Shown one piece after another: positions 5,988 to 13,452 of a stretch of DNA of 20,920 nt. The stretch lies in assembly GCA_030840885.1 (NCBI GenBank), contig JAVEDQ010000343.1:1-20920 (forward strand), given 5' to 3'. The DNA comes from Frankiaceae bacterium (GTDB taxonomy: Bacteria > Actinomycetota > Actinomycetes > Frankiales > Frankiaceae). Positions within the stretch are counted from its first letter, which is position 1. Each line of letters begins with the position of its first letter. The notes under the pieces were generated by a model, which saw only the letters and a program-made list of their open reading frames with translations, was not told where the DNA came from and searched no databases. The translations under genes were made by a program, and so were the position numbers.

Positions 5988-7394
5988 TCAGATGGTGCCT
6001 ATCGTGTGCACCCGCATCGCGTTCGTCGACCCCGGGGTCCCCGGCGGGCTGCCTGCCACGACCACGATCTTCTCCCCCGGCTCGGCGCGACCGAGGGAGC
6101 GCAAGGTGGTGTCGACCTGCCGGACCATGTCGTCGGTGGTCTTGACCTCGGGCGTCAGGAAGGTCTCCACGCCCCAGCTGATGGACAGTTGGCTGCGCAC
6201 CGAGGCCACGGGCGTGAAGGCCAGCAGCGGGATCGGGTTGCGGTGCCGGGCCAGTCGTCGGGCCGTGTCCCCGCTCTGGGTGAAGGCCACGAGGTACTTC
6301 GCGCCGACCACGCCCCCGACGGAGGCCGCGGCGGTGGCGATGGCCCCGCCCTGGGTCTGCGGGGGGATCAGCAGCGGCGGGAGGCGGTCCAGACCCTTCT
6401 CGGCCGCCTCGATGATGCGGCTCATCATCGCCACCGACTCCACTGCGTAGGAACCGACGCTGGTCTCGGCGGACAGCATGAGCGCGTCCGCACCGTCGAG
6501 CACCGCGTTGGCGGCGTCGGAGGCTTCTGCGCGGGTGGGGCGCGGTGCGGTGATCATCGATTCGAGCACCTGCGTCGCGACGACCACCGGCTTGGAGTAC
6601 TCGCGGGCGAGTTCCACCGCCCGCTTCTGCACCAGCGGCACCTCTTCGAGCGGCAGCTCGACGCCGAGGTCGCCACGGGCGACCATGAGGCCGTCGAAGG
6701 CGGCCACGACGGCGCCGAGCTCGTCGACGGCCTGCGGCTTCTCGATCTTCGCGATGACCGGCAGCCGTACGCCGAGCTCGTCCATGATCTCGTGGACCGG
6801 CTTCAGGTCCTCCGCAGTGCGGACGAACGACAGCGCGATCATGTCGGCCCGCAGCCCCAGCGCCCAGCGCAGGTCGGAGGCGTCCTTGTCCGACAGCGCG
6901 GGCACCGACAGCGCCGCGCCGGGCACGTTCAGCCCCTTGTGGTCGCTGACCGGCCCCCCGACCAGCACCCGGCACCGGACCTCCGTGGCCGTGGTGCCGG
7001 TGACCTCGAGCACCAGGCGCCCGTCGTCGACGAGGAGACGGTTGCCGGCCTCCACATCCTCCGGCAGACCTGCGTAGGAGACCCCGACGTGGTCGTCGTC
7101 CCCGGTCACGTCGTCGGTGGTGATCGTGAAGGTGCCGTCGGTGCGGAGTGTGGCCTTGCCGTCGCCGAAGTTCCCCAGCCGGATCTTGGGGCCCTGCAGG
7201 TCGATCAGGACGCCGACGCTGTGGCCGGACTCGTCACCCGAGCGACGGACCAGCTCGTAGGCCTGCTCGTGGGAGGAGCGGCTGCCGTGCGACATGTTGA
7301 AGCGGGCCACGTCGAGACCGGCCTCGATGAGCGCCGGGAGGCGCCCGGTGCTGGCCGGGCCCAGAGTGGCCACGATCTTCGCTCGCCGTGCCAG
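5988..7394 (-). CDS. pyk: Pyruvate kinase (start codon unusual: CTG, or a one-base indel)
   Basis: Catalyses phosphoenolpyruvate plus ADP to pyruvate plus ATP, the last step of glycolysis. Counting from GTG 7373 the protein has 461 residues with FNMSHG (25-30), DLQGPKIRLG (58-67), the catalytic IAKIEKPQ (207-214), MVARGDLGVELP (230-241) and the ETSVGSYAVESV segment. The B domain lies at about 70-150. The conserved first strand ARRAKIVATLGPAS begins seven codons upstream of GTG 7373, in frame, but no ATG, GTG or TTG precedes it before an in-frame TAG. CTG at 7394 is the only plausible initiator in frame (468 residues). Alternatively an ATG at 7416 in another frame would join if one base of the GGGGGTCCCCC run were lost. 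I list the CTG start because the first strand belongs to the barrel. Confidence 0.85.
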   Translation of the reverse strand: MARRAKIVATLGPASTGRLPALIEAGLDVARFNMSHGSRSSHEQAYELVRRSGDESGHSVGVLIDLQGPKIRLGNFGDGKATLRTDGTFTITTDDVTGDDDHVGVSYAGLPEDVEAGNRLLVDDGRLVLEVTGTTATEVRCRVLVGGPVSDHKGLNVPGAALSVPALSDKDASDLRWALGLRADMIALSFVRTAEDLKPVHEIMDELGVRLPVIAKIEKPQAVDELGAVVAAFDGLMVARGDLGVELPLEEVPLVQKRAVELAREYSKPVVVATQVLESMITAPRPTRAEASDAANAVLDGADALMLSAETSVGSYAVESVAMMSRIIEAAEKGLDRLPPLLIPPQTQGGAIATAAASVGGVVGAKYLVAFTQSGDTARRLARHRNPIPLLAFTPVASVRSQLSISWGVETFLTPEVKTTDDMVRQVDTTLRSLGRAEPGEKIVVVAGSPPGTPGSTNAMRVHTIGTI

Positions 7395-7495
7395 GGGGAC
7401 CCCCGCCTTCCGCCATCGAACTGATGTTGGTCGCTATCGTGCCCCCCGCCCGGGGTCCGCCACACCCCGGCACACCGGCAGACGGCCGCGCACGG

Positions 7496-7501
7496 TAATT
7501 T
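7496..7501 (+). promoter_or_regulatory. -10 box for leaderless small ORF
   Basis: TAATTT (TAnnnT) ends 7 nt before the ATG at 7509. It is an unusually AT-rich patch in GC-rich surroundings. No -35 consensus is evident. Confidence 0.6.
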
Positions 7502-7508
7502 CGTGCCA

Positions 7509-7679
7509 ATGAGCGAGAACCCCGCGATCCGTCAGCAGCCCAACGGAGACGTCGACATCGCCGTCCCCGACGAGAAGGCCGACGACGTGGCGCAGCAGGA
7601 CCCCGGGGCCACCGCTGCGCCCGAGGCGTCGACGAACCCCGAGAACCTCGATCACCCCGAGGAGCTGATGGGCGAGTAG
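7509..7679 (+). CDS. Small acidic disordered protein, 56 residues
   Basis: The frame begins MSENPAIRQQPNGDVDIAVP and ends HPEELMGE. About a quarter of the residues are Asp or Glu against two Lys/Arg. It has no Cys and no hydrophobic helix, so it is probably a soluble, disordered protein. Support for a real gene comes from a -10 box at exactly the leaderless distance from the ATG, GC-rich third positions, and a hairpin soon after the stop. I do not recognise the family. It is divergent from pyruvate kinase (114 nt from its CTG) and convergent with the ABC exporter gene. Confidence 0.6.
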   Translation: MSENPAIRQQPNGDVDIAVPDEKADDVAQQDPGATAAPEASTNPENLDHPEELMGE

Positions 7680-7685
7680 CTCGGG

Positions 7686-7700
7686 CCCCGCTTCCCGGGG
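7686..7700. terminator. Hairpin between convergent genes
   Basis: CCCCG-CTTCC-CGGGG forms a perfect 5-bp GC stem with a 5-nt loop between the stops of the 56-residue gene and the ABC exporter gene. It has no T-run, as is usual for actinobacterial hairpin terminators, and could serve both strands. Confidence 0.45.
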
Positions 7701-7720
7701 GCTCAGACCGGCTCAGACCG
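7701..7720. repeat. 10-bp tandem duplication at stop codon
   Basis: GCTCAGACCG occurs twice in a row. The second copy contains the stop codon of the ABC exporter gene (minus strand), and the first copy lies just beyond it. It looks like a recent duplication with no effect on the protein. Confidence 0.7.
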
Positions 7721-9614
7721 GCTGGGTGTCCTGGCGCTCGAACTGCGTGCGGTAGAGCTCGGAGTACAGCCCGCCCGCCGCGAGCAGGTCGTCGTGCCGC
7801 CCGGACTCGACGATCCGCCCGTCGTCGACGACGAGGATCTGGTCGGCCTCGCGCACCGTGGAGAGCCGGTGGGCGATCACCAGCGACGTCCGCCCCGCGA
7901 GAGCGGACTTGAGGGCTCGCTGCACCGCCACCTCGGACTCGCTGTCCAGGTGCGCGGTGGCCTCGTCGAGCACGACCACCGCGGGCGCTTTGAGCAGCAG
8001 CCGGGCGATCGCGAGGCGCTGCTTCTCGCCGCCGGAGAGCCGGTAGCCCCGGTCACCGACGACGGTCTCGAGGCCCTCGGGGAGGCTGCGCATCAGCGGG
8101 CCGATGTGCGCCGCGTCCAGCGCCTGCCACAGCTCCTCGTCGGTCGCGGTGGGGCGGGCGTAGAGCAGATTCGCCTTCACGGTGTCGTGGAACAGGTGCG
8201 AGTCCTGGGTGACGACGCCGACCGTGTCGCGCAACGACTCCAGCGTCACGCTGCGGACGTCGCGCCCGGCGACCTCGACGGACCCGGACTGGACGTCGTA
8301 CATCCGGGTGACCAGGGAAGTGATGGTCGTCTTGCCGGCCCCGGAGGGACCGACCAGCGCCACGAGCTCCCCCGGCGACGCCGAGAAGCTGACGTCGAAC
8401 AGGACCTGCTGCGGCACCGTGGTGTCGAGCTTCGCGACGGACTCCAGCGACGCCAGCGAGACCTCGTCGGCGCTCGGGTACCGGAAGCCCACCGACCGGA
8501 GCGCGACGCTCGCCCCGCCGGCGTCGGCAAGGTGCGCCGGCAGGGCGACGGCGTCGGGCGCGTCGCGGATGCTCGGTTCGAGGTCGAGGACCTCGAAGAC
8601 GCGTTCGAAGGAGACCAGGGCGGTCATCACGTCGACGCGGACGTTGGACAGGGCGGTCAACGGCCCGTAGAGCCGCGCCAGGTAGGCCGTCAGCGCGACC
8701 AGGGTGCCCACCTCGAGCTGCCGCTCGGCTGCGAGGCGACCCCCGAAGCCGTAGACGATGGCGGTGGCCAGTGAGGCGACGAGCGTGAGGGCGACGAAGA
8801 AGATCCGGCCGTACATCGCCTGCTGGATCCCGATGTCGCGGACGCGGCCGGCCCGGGCGCGGAACTGGCCGGTCTCGTCGTCCGGGCGGCCGAACAGCTT
8901 CACCAGCTGGGCGCCGGACACGTTGAACCGCTCGGTCATCGTCGTGCTCATCTGCGCGTCCAGGCCGTAGCTCTCCCGCGTGATCTGCTGCAGCCGACCG
9001 CCCAGGAAGCGCGCCGGCAGGACGAACACCGGCAGCAGGACCAGCGAGATCAACGTGATCTGCCAGCTGAGGGTGAGCATCGCCCCGATCGTGAGTACGA
9101 CGCCGACGAGGTTGCTCAGCACCGACGAGAGCGTTCCGGTGAACGCCTGCTGGGCGCCGAGCACGTCGTTGTTGAGCCGCGAGATGAGTGCCCCGGTCTG
9201 CGTGCGGGTGAAGAACGCCAGCGGCATGCGCTGCACGTGGTCGAAGACCTGCGAGCGCATCTCGTAGATCAGGCCCTCGCCGATGCGAGCGGAGTACCAC
9301 CGCTGGATCAGCGCGATGACCGCGTCGACGACGGCGATCCCGGCCACGAGCAGTGCCAGCCGCACGACGAGGCCGGGGTCACCCTGCGCCTTGCCGGGGG
9401 CGACCCCGTCATCGATGATCTTCTTGAGGATGAGCGGATTCGCGACGGCCAGCACGGCGTCCGCGAGAATCAGGCCGAGGAAGACGATCAGCCACGTCCG
9501 GTAGGGCCGGGCGAAGCGCAGGATGCGCCGTGTCGTGCCCTTGTTGAGCTGCTGCTGGGTGATCGACCTGTCGCGCCGGAACCCGGCCATCACCTGCCAT
9601 GGTGCGCCGTTCAT
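7713..9614 (-). CDS. ABC exporter, fused membrane and ATPase domains
   Basis: Half-transporter of 633 residues. A six-helix type I exporter domain (about 35-330) is followed by an ATPase with Walker A GPSGAGKTT (422-430), Q-loop Gln470, signature LSGGEKQR (526-533), Walker B VVVLDE (546-551) and H-loop His582. All catalytic residues are intact, so it can work as a homodimer; no partner half-transporter is adjacent. Substrates of this class range from lipids to drugs and peptides, and the sequence does not decide. There is a 30-residue insertion with no motif between the ATPase's first strand (VGFRYPSADE) and QQVLFDVSFS. The ATG is preceded by GGAG and, further up, by AGGAGG. It lies 47 nt downstream of the enoyl-CoA hydratase-like gene on the same strand, so co-transcription is possible. 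Confidence 0.88.
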   Translation of the reverse strand: MNGAPWQVMAGFRRDRSITQQQLNKGTTRRILRFARPYRTWLIVFLGLILADAVLAVANPLILKKIIDDGVAPGKAQGDPGLVVRLALLVAGIAVVDAVIALIQRWYSARIGEGLIYEMRSQVFDHVQRMPLAFFTRTQTGALISRLNNDVLGAQQAFTGTLSSVLSNLVGVVLTIGAMLTLSWQITLISLVLLPVFVLPARFLGGRLQQITRESYGLDAQMSTTMTERFNVSGAQLVKLFGRPDDETGQFRARAGRVRDIGIQQAMYGRIFFVALTLVASLATAIVYGFGGRLAAERQLEVGTLVALTAYLARLYGPLTALSNVRVDVMTALVSFERVFEVLDLEPSIRDAPDAVALPAHLADAGGASVALRSVGFRYPSADEVSLASLESVAKLDTTVPQQVLFDVSFSASPGELVALVGPSGAGKTTITSLVTRMYDVQSGSVEVAGRDVRSVTLESLRDTVGVVTQDSHLFHDTVKANLLYARPTATDEELWQALDAAHIGPLMRSLPEGLETVVGDRGYRLSGGEKQRLAIARLLLKAPAVVVLDEATAHLDSESEVAVQRALKSALAGRTSLVIAHRLSTVREADQILVVDDGRIVESGRHDDLLAAGGLYSELYRTQFERQDTQPV

Positions 9615-9661
9615 GACTCCGCACCACCTCCTGCAAGTATGTAATCAGCCTACGGCGGCCG

Positions 9662-10525
9662 TCATTCCTCCGGCGGCGCTGCCGCCTCGGCGGCGTGCCG
9701 GGCTGCGGCGGCCAGCTCCTGCAACCGGCCCACCTGCGCGTGCCTCTCCGCCGCGAGTTGACCATCACGGCCACCCGGCTGCTCCCGGGTCCGCAGCAGC
9801 AGCTGCTTGGTCGCGACCGTTGCTCCGGCCGGCGGCGCGAGCAACGCGGCCAGCAGGTCCTCGAGGGCCGCGTCGAACTCCCCGGCGTCGACCACCGCCG
9901 TCGCGAGGCCCAGCGCCGTGGCCTCCTGGGCACCGACGCGGCGCCCGGTCAGACAGATCTCGAGGGCGCGCGCGTACCCGACCAGGTGAACCAGGGCCTC
10001 GGTGCCGCTCAGGTCGGGGACGAGACCGAGGCTGGTCTCGGCCATCCGGAACTGCACGTCGGTCGCGACGACCCGCAGATCACAGGCCAGGGCGAGCTGG
10101 AAGCCTGCCCCGACGGCGTGGCCCTGGACGAGGGCGATACTGACGATCTCCGGCCGGGCCAGCCAGGTGAACCCGTCCTGATAGGAGGCGATGGTCGCCT
10201 CGTCCGGCAGGGCTCCGCCGGCCTGCTCGGCCACCACCGACAGGTCGATCCCCGCGCTGAAGGACGGCCCGTCGCCGCGGACCACGACTGCGCGTACGTC
10301 CGGAGGCAGCACCCGCCCGAGGGCGGCCAGCGTCAGCCAGGTCTCGGGACGCTGCGCGTTCCGCTTCTCGGGGCGCGCCAGGGCCACGGTGACGACGGCG
10401 CCGGCCCGGGTAATGCGCAGCCCGGCACGTTCGGCCACGGCGGTGCCGACCTCATCGGAGACGAGTTCGGTCAATTCCTCGGAGTGCGCAGAGATCGAGG
10501 GCGAATCAGCGGGCATGGTCGCCAC
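9662..10525 (-). CDS. Enoyl-CoA hydratase/isomerase family protein with altered active site
   Basis: Crotonase-fold protein of 287 residues (GTG start). The oxyanion-hole motifs are present: FSAGIDL (89-95) and GHAVGAGFQLALACDL (135-150). In the rat mitochondrial hydratase the two catalytic glutamates are Glu144 and Glu164. By motif alignment the second is kept (Glu163 in MAETSLGLVPD), but the first is Gln143 here. A simple hydratase reaction is therefore doubtful; an isomerase or another acyl-CoA reaction, or acyl-CoA binding alone, is possible. The C-terminus is a long Ala-rich helix with an acidic end. An alternative ATG start lies three codons in (10516); neither start has a clear ribosome-binding site. 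It follows the small HTH gene by 29 nt and precedes the ABC exporter. Confidence 0.8.
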   Translation of the reverse strand: MATMPADSPSISAHSEELTELVSDEVGTAVAERAGLRITRAGAVVTVALARPEKRNAQRPETWLTLAALGRVLPPDVRAVVVRGDGPSFSAGIDLSVVAEQAGGALPDEATIASYQDGFTWLARPEIVSIALVQGHAVGAGFQLALACDLRVVATDVQFRMAETSLGLVPDLSGTEALVHLVGYARALEICLTGRRVGAQEATALGLATAVVDAGEFDAALEDLLAALLAPPAGATVATKQLLLRTREQPGGRDGQLAAERHAQVGRLQELAAAARHAAEAAAPPEE

Positions 10526-10554
10526 AACGGTGGGGCGAGAACGTCGGCAAGGGC

Positions 10555-10773
10555 TCAGGCGGAATTCTTCCGAGGGCCTCGAGTGGCACCACCGCGACCA
10601 CGCAGCGTTGCCCCGGATTCCGACAGAATGCGGTGGACGAACCCGTAGGAGCGGCCGGAGGATTCCGCCAGCAACCGGATGCTCTGGCCGCCTTCGTACT
10701 TCTTACGCAGGTCTTGCGCCAACTTGTCTCGATCCGAGCCGGTGATGCGGCTGCCCTTCTTGAGATCTGCCAC
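10555..10773 (-). CDS. Small helix-turn-helix protein of a kind common in actinobacteria
   Basis: Protein of 72 residues with a basic N-terminus (ADLKKGSRITG), a helix rich in Lys/Arg (DRDKLAQDLRKKYEGG), and a helix-turn-helix of the resolvase/transposase type at about 28-52 (SIRLLAESSGRSYGFVHRIL), then a Gly/Arg tail (LRGRGGATRGPRK) that would contact DNA non-specifically. Near-identical small proteins are, from memory, widespread in actinobacteria; their role is not established. The GTG start is chosen because a strong GGAGGT lies 5 nt upstream. It is the first gene of a same-strand group with the enoyl-CoA hydratase-like and ABC exporter genes. Confidence 0.8.
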   Translation of the reverse strand: MADLKKGSRITGSDRDKLAQDLRKKYEGGQSIRLLAESSGRSYGFVHRILSESGATLRGRGGATRGPRKNSA

Positions 10774-10885
10774 CTTCTACCTCCATGCGCTAAAGAATTG
10801 TCCGCCGAGATGAACAGGAATCGTCCGAGCCCGATCTTGACCTACCCAGCCGCGTGCGCGCCACCCGAATGGGATGACCGGTCGT

Positions 10886-10891
10886 TACGGT
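10886..10891 (+). promoter_or_regulatory. Candidate -10 box for the 10897 gene
   Basis: TACGGT fits TAnnnT, but only 5 nt separate it from GTG 10897, shorter than the 6-7 nt seen elsewhere in the window. GAGGT next to the start is too close to act as a normal ribosome-binding site, so a leaderless or near-leaderless transcript remains possible. Confidence 0.3.
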
Positions 10892-10896
10892 GAGGT

Positions 10897-12225
10897 GTGC
10901 CTGTCCTCGACGACGCCGAGAAGGCCGAGCCGCGGTCGCAGACGTCGGACCTCGCCGTCTGGTCGGGGTTGGTCCTGGCGGGTCTGGCCCTGACGGCAGT
11001 CGCGGTCGCCGTGGGGGCCCGCGTCGGTTCGTCGGGTGCGCCGTTCACCGGTGCCTACCGCTTCAAGCTCGAGGTCGGGACGCTGCTCGCCCCCGCCGTC
11101 GCCGTCACCGTGCTGGCCGCGGTCCGGGCGGGCGTCCTGGACCGGTTGCGCTGGCCCGTGCTGCTCGCCGCGAGCTACGTCGCCGCCGTCTGGTGGGCAC
11201 TGTCGCTGGCCCTGGTCGACGGCGTCAACGGGTTGGCCTCGCCCGTCGACTCCCCGCAGGAGTACCTGCACGATGTTCCGGCCGTGGGGTCCGACCCCGC
11301 CGGCTTCGTCTCGGGCTTCGTCGCCCACAGCGACGGCTATTCGATCGCCACCCGCACCCACCCGCCCGCACCCGTGCTGCTGCTGTGGCTCTTCGACCGG
11401 CTCGGTATCGACCAACCGCAGACCCTCGGCGTGCTCATGACGCTGCTCGGCTGCGCGTACCTCCCACTCGTCGCGATCGCGGTCCGTTCGCTGTGCCACG
11501 AACCGGCGGCGCGACACCTGCTGCCCGTCCTGGTGCTCGCTCCCTACGCGGTGTGGCTCGCGGTCTCGATGGACGCGGTGACGCTGCTCATCGCGGCCGG
11601 CTTCATCTGCTGCGGGGTCCTCGCGAGCGAGCGGGACCGGTCGTGGGGATGGGCGGTCGCCTGCGGCCTGCTGCTCGGCACCGCGGCGTTGTTCAACTAC
11701 GCCGTGGTCTGGCTTGCCGTCTCGGTCATCGCCATCTACTTCGCCCGCCGACGGCCGCTGCTCAACGTCTTCACCGGGGCGGCCGCGCTGCTCCCCCTCG
11801 CCCTGTTCGCGGCCTGGGGCTTCGCCTGGCCCGCGGGGCTGTCCGCGGCGCAGACGGACTTCTCGCTGCGCGTCGGGCCGGAGCGGTCCTGGCTGCTCTG
11901 GGCAGTCCTCGACCTGGTGGTGCTGCTGCTCGCGTGCGGACCTGCCCTGCTACGGGCGATGCGACGCGTCCGGCTCACGCCGGGATGGCCGTTCCTCGTC
12001 GGGGCCGGGCTCGCGGTCGTGTTCGCCATCGGCTCCGGGCTCTCCCGCGGCGAGGTCGAACGGGCGTGGTTGCCGTTCTTCCCGTGGCTCCTGGTGCCGG
12101 CGGTCGCCCCGTGGCGGCGTCCGCAGGGCGATGAGCCGCACGCCGGCCCCACGCCGCACCTGCTGGTGGCCGTGGGTGCGGTCAGCGCGATCGTTCTCGA
12201 GGCGGTGTTGCGCACGGCCTGGTGA
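10897..12225 (+). CDS. Polytopic membrane protein, possibly GT-C type glycosyltransferase
   Basis: Protein of 442 residues with roughly ten hydrophobic helices and a short cytosolic N-terminus. A large loop after the third helix (about 105-160) contains DSPQEYLHDVPAVGSDP and then THPPAPVLLLWLFDRLG. A His-Pro-Pro motif entering a membrane helix is common in polyprenol-phosphate-dependent GT-C glycosyltransferases and related membrane proteins, so a role in cell-envelope glycan synthesis is conceivable. The acidic catalytic motif usual in the first GT-C loop is not obvious, so I leave the function open. The GTG at 10897 is the first usable start before the first helix. It lies 49 nt upstream of the deaminase gene on the same strand. 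Confidence 0.7.
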   Translation: MPVLDDAEKAEPRSQTSDLAVWSGLVLAGLALTAVAVAVGARVGSSGAPFTGAYRFKLEVGTLLAPAVAVTVLAAVRAGVLDRLRWPVLLAASYVAAVWWALSLALVDGVNGLASPVDSPQEYLHDVPAVGSDPAGFVSGFVAHSDGYSIATRTHPPAPVLLLWLFDRLGIDQPQTLGVLMTLLGCAYLPLVAIAVRSLCHEPAARHLLPVLVLAPYAVWLAVSMDAVTLLIAAGFICCGVLASERDRSWGWAVACGLLLGTAALFNYAVVWLAVSVIAIYFARRRPLLNVFTGAAALLPLALFAAWGFAWPAGLSAAQTDFSLRVGPERSWLLWAVLDLVVLLLACGPALLRAMRRVRLTPGWPFLVGAGLAVVFAIGSGLSRGEVERAWLPFFPWLLVPAVAPWRRPQGDEPHAGPTPHLLVAVGAVSAIVLEAVLRTAW

Positions 12226-12274
12226 GCGCGGGGCAGTATCCGTGGGACACCGTGCCGCGGCGCAGGATGAACAC

Positions 12275-13258
12275 ATGCTTCCCGCCGCCGAGCTGCACGT
12301 CCACCTCGAGGGCACCCTCGAGCCCGAACTGCTCGTCGCCCTCGCGGCGCGCAACGGCGTCGCGCTACCGACCACCGACGTCGAGCAGTGGCGGGCGCGG
12401 TACGTGTTCGGCGACCTGCAGGCCTTCCTCGACATCTACTACGCCAACCTCGCGGTGCTGCGGACGCCGCAGGACTTCGCCGACCTGGCCACCGCCTACC
12501 TCGACCGGGCGCGCGCTGCGGGCCTGCTGCGCGTCGAGGCCTTCTTCGACCCGCAGGTGCACCTCGACAACGGCGTCGGGCTCGACGTCGTCTTCGAGGG
12601 CTTCGGCGCCGCCTTCGACGCGGCCCGCGCGCGGGGCTTGTCCTGCGACCTCATCCTCTGCTTCCTCCGCGACCGGGGGGCCGACGCCGCCGAGGAGGTG
12701 CTGCGGGCGGCGATGCCGTTCCGGGAGCAGTTCATCGGCGTCGGGCTGGACTCGGCCGAGGTGGGTCATCCCCCGGCACCGTTCGCGCGCGTGTTCGCCG
12801 CGGCCGCCGCCGAGGGTCTCCACCGGGTCGCCCATGCCGGCGAGGAGGGCGGGCCCGAGTACGTGCGCGACGCCCTCGACCTGCTCGGTGTCGAGCGCAT
12901 CGACCACGGGATCCGTGCGATGGAGGACCCGGAACTCGTCCGCCGCCTCGTCGACGAGCAGGTGCCGCTGACCGTGTGCCCGCTCTCGAACGTGGCGCTG
13001 CGGGCGGTGCCCGAGCTGGCAGCGCACCCGCTGCCGGCCATGCTCGACGCCGGGCTGCGGTTCACGGTGAACAGCGACGACCCGGCCTACTTCGGCGGCT
13101 ACGTGGAAGCCAACATCGCCGCGGTGCGCTCCCTCGGCCTCGACGAGACGGCCCTGCGCACCCTTGCCCGCAACTCGATCGACGCCGCCTTCGTGCCTCA
13201 CGAGCAGAAGTCGGCCTGGCGGTCCGTGCTGGACGCGAGCGAGCTCCCTTCCACCTAG
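12275..13258 (+). CDS. Adenine/adenosine deaminase (adenine-deaminase-like subtype)
   Basis: Zinc-dependent amidohydrolase of 327 residues that hydrolyses the 6-amino group of a purine in the salvage pathway. Metal and catalytic residues are complete: His8 and His10 (ELHVHLEGT), His187 and Glu190 (HAGEEGG), His211 (RIDHGIRA), and Asp268-Asp269 (NSDDP). The segment DLQAFLDIYY (47-56) and especially EAFFDPQVH (88-96) resemble the adenine deaminases of fungi and Pseudomonas more than adenosine deaminases, so hypoxanthine from adenine is the likelier reaction. Automated annotation would probably say adenosine deaminase. The ATG at 12275 is chosen over the much longer open frame because the family starts right before the first metal motif and AGGA lies 8 nt upstream. 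Confidence 0.88.
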   Translation: MLPAAELHVHLEGTLEPELLVALAARNGVALPTTDVEQWRARYVFGDLQAFLDIYYANLAVLRTPQDFADLATAYLDRARAAGLLRVEAFFDPQVHLDNGVGLDVVFEGFGAAFDAARARGLSCDLILCFLRDRGADAAEEVLRAAMPFREQFIGVGLDSAEVGHPPAPFARVFAAAAAEGLHRVAHAGEEGGPEYVRDALDLLGVERIDHGIRAMEDPELVRRLVDEQVPLTVCPLSNVALRAVPELAAHPLPAMLDAGLRFTVNSDDPAYFGGYVEANIAAVRSLGLDETALRTLARNSIDAAFVPHEQKSAWRSVLDASELPST

Positions 13259-13269
13259 CGCCCAGCCAA

Positions 13270-13352
13270 GATCACGAGCAACAGGAAAGATCATCTAGCG
13301 GCGTGTCGGCGCGGATCGGCCGGTGTGTCGATCTTTCTTGTTGCTCACGATC
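13270..13352. repeat. Large imperfect inverted repeat (23-bp arms, 37-nt loop)
   Basis: The left arm is 13270-13292 and the right arm 13330-13352. Reverse-complemented, the right arm matches the left at 20 of 23 positions; both arms begin and end with GATC and share GAGCAACA and GAAAGATC. It begins 12 nt after the stop codon of the deaminase gene. It could be a terminator, but the arms are far longer than needed and are less GC-rich than the surroundings, which is more typical of a dispersed palindromic element. No transposase is nearby. Confidence 0.75.
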
Positions 13353-13413
13353 ATGGGCGGCACCGGGGGCGGGCTGATGGGAGATCGGGCTGGCGTGGGA
13401 ACAACTTCGGCGC

Positions 13414-13419
13414 TACCCT
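13414..13419 (+). promoter_or_regulatory. Candidate -10 box for the PadR gene
   Basis: TACCCT fits TAnnnT and would start transcription near 13427, just upstream of the palindrome at 13434-13449. No -35 consensus is clear. The region 13259-13491 holds the large inverted repeat, this box and two palindromes, and no ORF I would call. Confidence 0.3.
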
Positions 13420-13433
13420 CGTTCTCGAGTGCA

Positions 13434-13449
13434 TCGCGATATATCGCGA
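13434..13449. promoter_or_regulatory. 16-bp perfect palindrome, probable PadR operator
   Basis: TCGCGATATATCGCGA is a perfect palindrome with an AT core, 42 nt upstream of the PadR start. PadR-family regulators are dimeric winged-helix proteins that usually bind such palindromes in their own promoters, so autoregulation is the simplest reading. Confidence 0.6.
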
Positions 13450-13452
13450 GCA

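Noticed and set aside
7509..7679. The acidic 56-residue protein as a Pup-like protein modifier
   Set aside because: It lacks the Pup C-terminal Gly-Gly-Gln/Glu end and the conserved helix, and there are no proteasome or ligase genes nearby.
10890..12134. Long plus-strand ORF (414 codons) in another frame of the polytopic membrane protein gene
   Set aside because: The product is Arg/Gly/Pro-rich with no membrane or domain pattern; the frame starting at 10897 has regular hydrophobic helices.
11714..12274. N-terminal extension of the deaminase frame
   Set aside because: This part is the shadow of the upstream membrane protein gene in another frame; deaminases of this family start just before the first metal motif, at 12275.
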